Below are positions 57,389 to 64,000 of a stretch of 64,000 bases of DNA, in pieces. This DNA is from Plasmopara viticola. Lineage: Eukaryota > Oomycota > Peronosporomycetes > Peronosporales > Peronosporaceae. The stretch's first letter is position 1. Every line of letters begins with the position of its first letter. The notes beneath the pieces were generated by a model. That model was not told where the DNA came from and made no database searches. It saw only the letters and a program-made list of their open reading frames with translations. The stretch lies in assembly GCA_001695595.3 (NCBI GenBank), contig MBPM02000118.1:62001-126000 (forward strand), given 5' to 3'. A program made the position numbers and the translations under genes.

Positions 57389-60300
57389 GTTTGAGTTGTG
57401 AATTCAAAAAGCATTGGCTGGTGGCAACTTACTGCAGCACCATATGGTGTAGCTAAGTGGTACAAATTACAATCAAAGCGGTATATTGGCTAAAAACTTT
57501 AAGCTCCGTTTTGCCGATCCCTAAAGCAAACGCGTCTTCAGAAAGGTCGTCAACCTGACAAGTCTTTGAAACCTAGACGCCCACCCACTTAGTATTGGCG
57601 CAGCAGTGATTGTTTTGATTCACGATCGCGACTGTTGGAAAAGTCTTTTTCGTCCAGGATCTCGGCTCCTCCAAAACGTTCTCTAAACTTTACTTTAACA
57701 TCGATTGTAAATTCGTAGATATTAAACAACAGAAGGTTTGAAACAATGACGAGAGCTTTATTCCCATCACATCGGTTATCTAAGGTTGTTCACCAGACAA
57801 GGTGCGCACTTCAAAATTAAAAGTTCGCATACGTGCGCTTCGGGGTCTAAAAAATGCGTTGTTCGCACAAAAATTTGATATGAGCTTGACAGAAGAGTAC
57901 TTTTACAAAGTTGTACAAACCAAGGTTAGTCTCAGCGCAACACTAGAGGTATGCGCCGCTAACGAACCTTTATTTCGCCAGAAATGAGGTCCTTGACATG
58001 TGACAATATTGTCGACAGACGCATTGCGCCATAAACGAGCTTGCGGTAAAACCCGCTTGATGATAAACTGAGATTGAGGTTTTTAGTGTAAGACGGCAAA
58101 CCTTGGCGTCGTGGACATATAATTAACAATTATGATACTCTGCGCTGTCGTGTTTTCAGATGTCATAGCGCCACAAAAAACTACTCTTATCCTTAATAAT
58201 CATCTGCTCAGTTATGTAAATGTCGATTATCTCTGCTAGCTGCACAGCAGAGTTGTTCGTATGTACTTATTGAGGTACGCGCATTTGAGAGCAAGAACAG
58301 CACGTACCTGTTTTTCGCCAGCACTATACCGATGTCTAATATCTTGATTTGCATCCAGCACTAACTCAAGGGCTTCGCAAAAGTGTAAAATAGCTTAATA
58401 CCATTCATATATTCTATATAAAAAAAGCAAATATCACGAGGCGGTTGGTTTCGAAGGGCCTCCGGGATGATTTCTCTGATCATCAAGACAACTGGTTGTC
58501 GATGCAATATATTCGAGCAATTCTACATCAATATCCTCACCCGCGGTCACGACAATATCTTAGCCAATGGCACAAGGCCGAGTCCCAAGCCGGCAAACAG
58601 GGTGACACTGTCAGCAGCAACATCAGAACATTTCCCTGCAGCACGATGTCCTCGTTACTAAGTCTTGCATTCTTTTTACTACCTTTTGGCACTCCGGCAT
58701 TGCTTTAATTGCGTCGCTGCAAACAAGGCGAAGCCACGAGTCTGCCACCGAGTAGTCCGGCATTCAAACCTTGTCATGTTATAATTTCGAAGCGGAAGCG
58801 CAAGTTTCTTTAAAATAGATGCAAATGCGCTAAATTCTTTGTGACGAGATAATTGCACTTGATAAGATCGCGTAGCTGCATAGGGTTTAGGTGAAGATAT
58901 TCAGTAGTGCCATCTACTTACAAGTTGCAACAATGAGCACTTGGACGTGCTGCAAGATGCTGACGGTGTTTGAAAAGACGGTGCTGTTTTTTTTGTTAGA
59001 TCTCTGGACAAGATTCGGGAGGACGAGTACCCCGGTCAAGGGGTTGGTGTCTCCGGCTGTAATGCTTATTGATGATGGAGCTGCGACACGTAGTCACGAT
59101 TTGTACTAGCTCTTATTACGACAGCTGCACAGCAACTACTTCTATTTGTACAATTGACTTGACCATCTTCAAAATTTAGGTCGCCGCAGATCTTGTGTAG
59201 CTATGGACTACTTAAACTAAGCCGAGATTCGGACGAGAGTTTTGAATAACACGGCGTTCTTGTTACTCGACGAAGGTAGTGGCACTTTGCACACCGCTTG
59301 TTTAGGGCCACCGCAACGGCGCACGCGGCGAACCACATACCCAACTCTATAATCTACCCGCCCGACTTTATTACCATCGCACCGGCTTCGTTCGATCAAT
59401 CATCATTCTTGTGTTGGCAACAAGGGCAGTGAAGTTGTTTGTATGCAGCAATCATCAATTTACGGCGACGCTCCGCAGTCATCGAATATCACGTGCGTTT
59501 CTGTTCATCGTATCCGAGACCGCTCTAAAAGCTGTTATTAGCCACTCAGTGGCAAACGTCAACGATCCACGATTACTTAAACGAGAATCGGTCATGACAT
59601 AAATTCAAGAATTAACAATTCTTCTTCACGAATTACATACAGATTTAATGCTCGATGATGCTAAGACATGCCGCTTAAACCTCCCTTTATTTGTCGTGCC
59701 GGTCGATCGACAATTAGCGTTGCAGCGAGGGATTTATGCCATCGAATACGACACAAGTGCACGACGTATATTGCTAGTTATGTTTCTGACAGGTATTTAA
59801 TCTCGTAAGGTGCTGTTACAGCATTCCTACCCCAAGTCGAGAATTGATTTTATTAGATCTAGCAATGCACTACCCATTTCATTACGAGCGACATTGTCGG
59901 ACAATGAGTTCGCGGTAACTTTAGCAAAGCTAACCCCTCTGTATCTCCTGTACGGCTTCTAACTTGGTAAAGGTTATGATGTCGGTGATTGATGAACCTG
60001 TGACCTGCCTTGAACCTTCGATGTACTGGACTGCACGTTCAAAAGGAATCATGGTGACCAATTCCCTCTTGGATTTGCCTGTGAGGCCAATACGTTGAAT
60101 CAGATACTTTTTTATGAATACTAAGTGAAGTCACAACTATTTAGAGCGGTAGCGACGTCTGCTTTTCAATTGTTGTGGCGACTCAGCTTGACTTGCCGCC
60201 TTGCCGGTTTTATAAGTATCTAATTGCTCTGTCTGCTTTAAGTGGCTCTTGTATGAAGCAGTGAGGTAGTGCTGGTTTCATTAAATTATATATCCCGCTG

Positions 60301-60833
60301 CTTACATTACAATTTTTTTTGAGGTGGAGAATCCAAATTTCTCTTGACTTTGTTTGGTAGGACTATGTCACACAGCCGCGGAGGATGCTTCATAAAGCTC
60401 GATTGTTGAACGAGGCTTGGTCGGCAGTCAAGGCGAAGTTGGTTCAGCCTTATTGATGGCCCCCAGCCATCAACTGCTACCATTCGAACGTCTATCAATC
60501 TTCTACGCTCCATTTGGCTTCTTACACATCCTAAACTTTTCTATCAATAAGGTTTCTTGACCTTTAATAATTTTTTAAAGCGATCGAACCTTACTTCGGG
60601 TCTATAACTATGTAATCGTCTATTCCTACGGATAGTACCAACGCAAATGTACTTTTGGAGCATCGTAATTTCATGGTGTAAAGGCCGCTACCGGCAAAAC
60701 TGCCTGTGGCGACGGCTACGTCGCAGACTAGGGATTCATCAGCTCCGCCATCAAAAAGCGAATATGCTAAGAATAAATTTGTAGGTACGAGAAAACCTTA
60801 CTGAGCTGAATTCTGCCTTATCAAATAATCAAA
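57389..60833. other. No recognisable gene
   Basis: Upstream region of the NAT10-type gene followed by 3 kb with only short frames (for example 57,802-57,987 + and 58,445-58,708 +). I cannot link them to any family. Part may be eroded retroelement. Confidence 0.4.
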
Positions 60834-61112
60834 GTGACGGAAACAAAGAAATCGCAAAAATTAATTTCTTCTTCCAACAAGGATCTAATTGTAGAAACTT
60901 ATGTGCTTGGGCTTCATCCCAGTATGAAATTCTCACATTTGAATTTTAAGGGATACTGTCCAACACTTTTATCGAGCGATTGTCAGTGTAGAAATTGTAA
61001 TGAGGAAAATTGCGCAACTGTCTTACGTTGTAATACTGCTAATACATTAAATCACAAAAACGAAGAGAAACTAAATATCTTTATGTATATGCATCATTTC
61101 CTGCGTCAATAG
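60834..61112 (+). pseudogene. Short frame with a CXC (tesmin/TSO1-like) resemblance
   Basis: The frame opens with GTG. It contains DCQCRNCNEENC followed by a spacing that recalls the second half of a CRC repeat (C.C..C.N......R..A....L.rN). The first cysteine half is missing, so it would be a fragment at best. Confidence 0.25.
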
Positions 61113-61699
61113 TGAAGTCGACTTTTACATTTCAAGTTTCGCTCAAATCAAAGCAATAAAATTTCAATTTTTGAGGTGGTATCGAATGCACATGGTATCG
61201 AGATATTTCGCATTGAAATTATAAACGAAAATTGTTTTCCCTAGCAAGTTACACTTGGAACGGAGAAGACTGTTAAAAGTGATTAAAATGTTCCAAAAGA
61301 ATATATCATCAGACTGACATTTGTATCCTGTAAGCTAAATAAGAACTAGCTCAAGCGAAAGTGCTAAAAGCAGATTAATCAATCTTTTTTTTATCCAAGT
61401 AAATTGTTTGCGGGAGATGGCTGTGCGCGCGTTCAAAGTACGATGTATTATTCATATTTCCTACATAGTCTAGGCATATAAAAACTTGGCTCCTATCAGC
61501 AGTCTTTTGCTCGAGGGAACAGTGAATTTTTTACGTTAATTTATAGCGACCTGATCTCTCTTTAAGCTATACACTTTTTAAGGCTCACACTAAAAAAAAT
61601 AAGCGTTGAGATAAATGCGTGCACGACCATCGCTCACACGCATCATTTCCTTAGATCAAAGATAGTACAATAGTACACCATCTATTTACCTGCTTCAGC
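61113..61699. other. Nothing recognised
   Basis: AT-rich spacer leading into the last satellite array. Confidence 0.4.
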
Positions 61700-64000
61700 A
61701 CCTTAACTTGAGCTAAAGCGCTCATGTATTAACGACACCCCTTTCATCATCGTGCGAATCTGAAAACATTGTCGCTGACGTGAGGAATGACAATTTTTGA
61801 TCTGCGCACACAACGCTTCATTAAGGAGCAAGCATAATGTAGCAATATAAGTATAATTGCTATAAACGATCAGTAAGAAGTACAATGCTCCCACATCGGG
61901 ATCGGGACTTGTGATGCCTGGGTGGAAGCTAGACGTTTTTTCAGCTTCATCAATATAGAAGATTCGAGAGCTACAATTTATCAAATTGTAAAATAAACGA
62001 GTACAACCATCGCACACGCCCTTATATAATTCAATTCAGACATAGAGCGCCGGCAATAATTCTGCTCTGATCGCATTCGTGCACTAAATGTGCTTATGCA
62101 ATCACAACGCCCCTTTTATCAATCGAAACATCTAAAAGGTTGTTGGTGACAAATACTAAAAATGGCACTTCTCGATTTGTGCGCACAAAGATTACTGAAA
62201 GAGCGCCCATAGCTTAATTGTATATGTAACCATTAATGAACAATTAAAAGCACACTGGTCCCGCATAGGGATATAAATTTAAATCAGCTGGATAAGAGCC
62301 AAATATCGTAATTTCCTCGACTGCATAAGAAGGATGAAACGTTCAAATTTACAAACTGATATGAAAGCACGCACACGATACGTCTCGGATCAAAAAAAAA
62401 TACCATCGATCAATTCGCTCTTGCGTGAATTACGCATTTACGACATTTTTTTGTCATAAAAACCGTCTAATAAGATTGTCGCTGAAATATGCTAAAACAA
62501 AATTGACAACCTTCGATTTGCGCACAGAACGCTTCACACACAATCTAACAAAAGAATTTTAGTCGCTTTTAATAAACAGTAACCACATATGATTTAATTT
62601 TGGGTATGCTGAGTAAGAATCAGCTATCGTTTTCGCCTTTACCATTCAATGAGGATGAGAGGTACAAGCTTGCAAGCTGTGAATAAACGCGCACACAATC
62701 ATCGCGAACACGCACAATTCACTTTGACAAAAAAAGTCAGCATTGACAATCTAATTCAACAATAAAACCCGCTTAAGCTAAGAGCGCTCATTATCCTTTG
62801 TATCACCAGGAGTGTTCATATAAATTGTCGCTAAAATTCATCAAACTAAAACATTATAACTAAAGAGCACACATTACCTAAGAAACGAAATTCAGTCGCT
62901 ATTTATGAACAAGAAGAAGTTAACTGTTCCCACTTTAATATTTAAACCAGGGTCAGCTGGGCGAGAGCCAGCTATGCTAGGCGATCAGAATCATTCAAAA
63001 ACGCTATGAGGTATAGACTTACAAACCTTCACATAATCACGTATAATCATCGCGCACTGCACAACCTACTCGGACCAAAAAAAGCTAAAATCGATCATTT
63101 TAAAAGAGCGCAAAATTAAAAATTTGAATTGAGCTGACAAAAAAACAGCAAGGATCATATTGTGACTTAACTTCAAGTCTGCTGAGTGAGAGCCAGCTAC
63201 TTTAATCGCCTAGAATAGATGAGAGGCTAAGAGGTACAACCTAACAGCTTGATATGAACACGTGCAGCCATTGTACCTAGACCAGTCTTCTCGGACCAAA
63301 AAAATAACATTGATCATTCCAGTCTCAACATATTCATCATTAATACTATCGGAGCCAAATGCACTCACGATGACGACATTCTTTTGATATCGATCGCATA
63401 TAAAAAGGTTGTTGAAGAAATAAACCAAGACTATAAAATATATCAGTTTCTACGAATAGACTCAGAAATAGAGCGCGTGAATCAAAACGATAGATCGAGC
63501 CGCTTAAAAACAACTACAGTACGCTTTTCGGATGCAAGCCAGCTATTTAGATCGCCTCGACTATCTGGGAAAGCGGTACATTGTAATAGCTTCACATAAA
63601 AATGCACAGCCACCGCGCACACACAATCTAATTGAACCAAGTAAAGCTTATGTCGACCATTTTGATTTCGTCATATTTGCTTGAGCTACATACGGGCGAT
63701 GCTGCTCCCTTTATCATCAAGCACGTATGAAAAAAGTCACAAATTTGATGCTTAGCCATAAATGTAATTGATAATTTACGCAGGTCAAGCTTGTTTAGAG
63801 AGTTCGCAATTTGTAAAAAAAAAGTCGAGCTGCTCTGGAGATAACGGCAAGAGTTACAATGTACTTTAGCATGAGCTCGTACCCGATCTGGTGAACTATT
63901 CTAATTGCCTACTCTAACTATAAAAGATAAGTGTGCAAATTACCGAACCTCCGGATCAACGCACATAGATATCTCACACACGCACAGATGATCGAAGAAG
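61700..64000 (-). repeat. Degenerate tRNA-Glu satellite, about seven units (R6), continuing past the window
   Basis: Cores near 61,889, 62,260, 62,595, 62,931, 63,166, 63,520 and 63,858, spaced 235-370 bp. Remnants of gctgggtgagagccagctat are preceded by cacacgcacgatc-like and ttgtcgctgaaat-like blocks. The copy at 62,931-63,000 still reads aaaccagggtcagctgggcgagagccagctatgctagg. All are beyond folding. Confidence 0.8.

Noticed and set aside
57802..57987. Short frame considered as an RXLR-type effector
   Set aside because: No signal peptide and no RXLR-EER arrangement.

Overview
The window reads as nuclear DNA of an oomycete (Peronosporales: Phytophthora or a downy mildew). The main reasons are short GT-AG introns of about 60-80 nt, a bZIP factor with a conserved C-terminal block that I associate with oomycetes, an mRNA capping enzyme fusing a tunnel-type RNA triphosphatase to a guanylyltransferase, and many decayed Ty3/gypsy, Ty1/copia, pogo-like and non-LTR elements. 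The assignment is inference; I cannot name a species.

Only four genes look intact: a five-exon gene for a mitochondrial-looking protein with an E2-type lipoyl domain that lacks the usual lysine (12,451-13,506, -), the capping enzyme (31,906-34,077, +, three exons), a bZIP factor converging on it (34,350-35,777, -, two exons), and the NAT10/Kre33 RNA cytidine acetyltransferase (54,071-57,388, -, one exon). I assembled the exons by hand from phase-compatible splice sites.

The rest is dominated by repeats. The most striking is a tandem satellite with a unit of about 380 bp, each unit containing one tRNA-Glu(UUC) gene or its remains. Arrays lie at 1-3,025 (-), 4,700-5,620 (-), 7,390-9,640 (-), 14,940-17,330 (+), 23,670-29,640 (-) and 61,700-64,000 (-, running off the window). 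They range from near-perfect units with one fully canonical tRNA (16,461-16,533) to units recognisable only by the tRNA core and one spacer motif. Together they cover roughly a quarter of the window.

A second structure is a 2.38-kb segment present three times in tandem (35,854-about 41,840) directly upstream of the bZIP gene. Its junctions are copies of an internally deleted non-LTR retrotransposon. A short 0.3-kb form of that element (13,906 and 41,844) and a longer inverted copy (42,231-43,298) carry their own target-site duplications. The pattern suggests unequal exchange between non-LTR copies. A nearly intact pogo-type DDE transposon with foldback ends occupies 9,665-11,833. Other stretches hold decayed gypsy and copia relics, an unclassified dispersed repeat, a possible trypsin-like pseudogene, and long spans where I recognise nothing.
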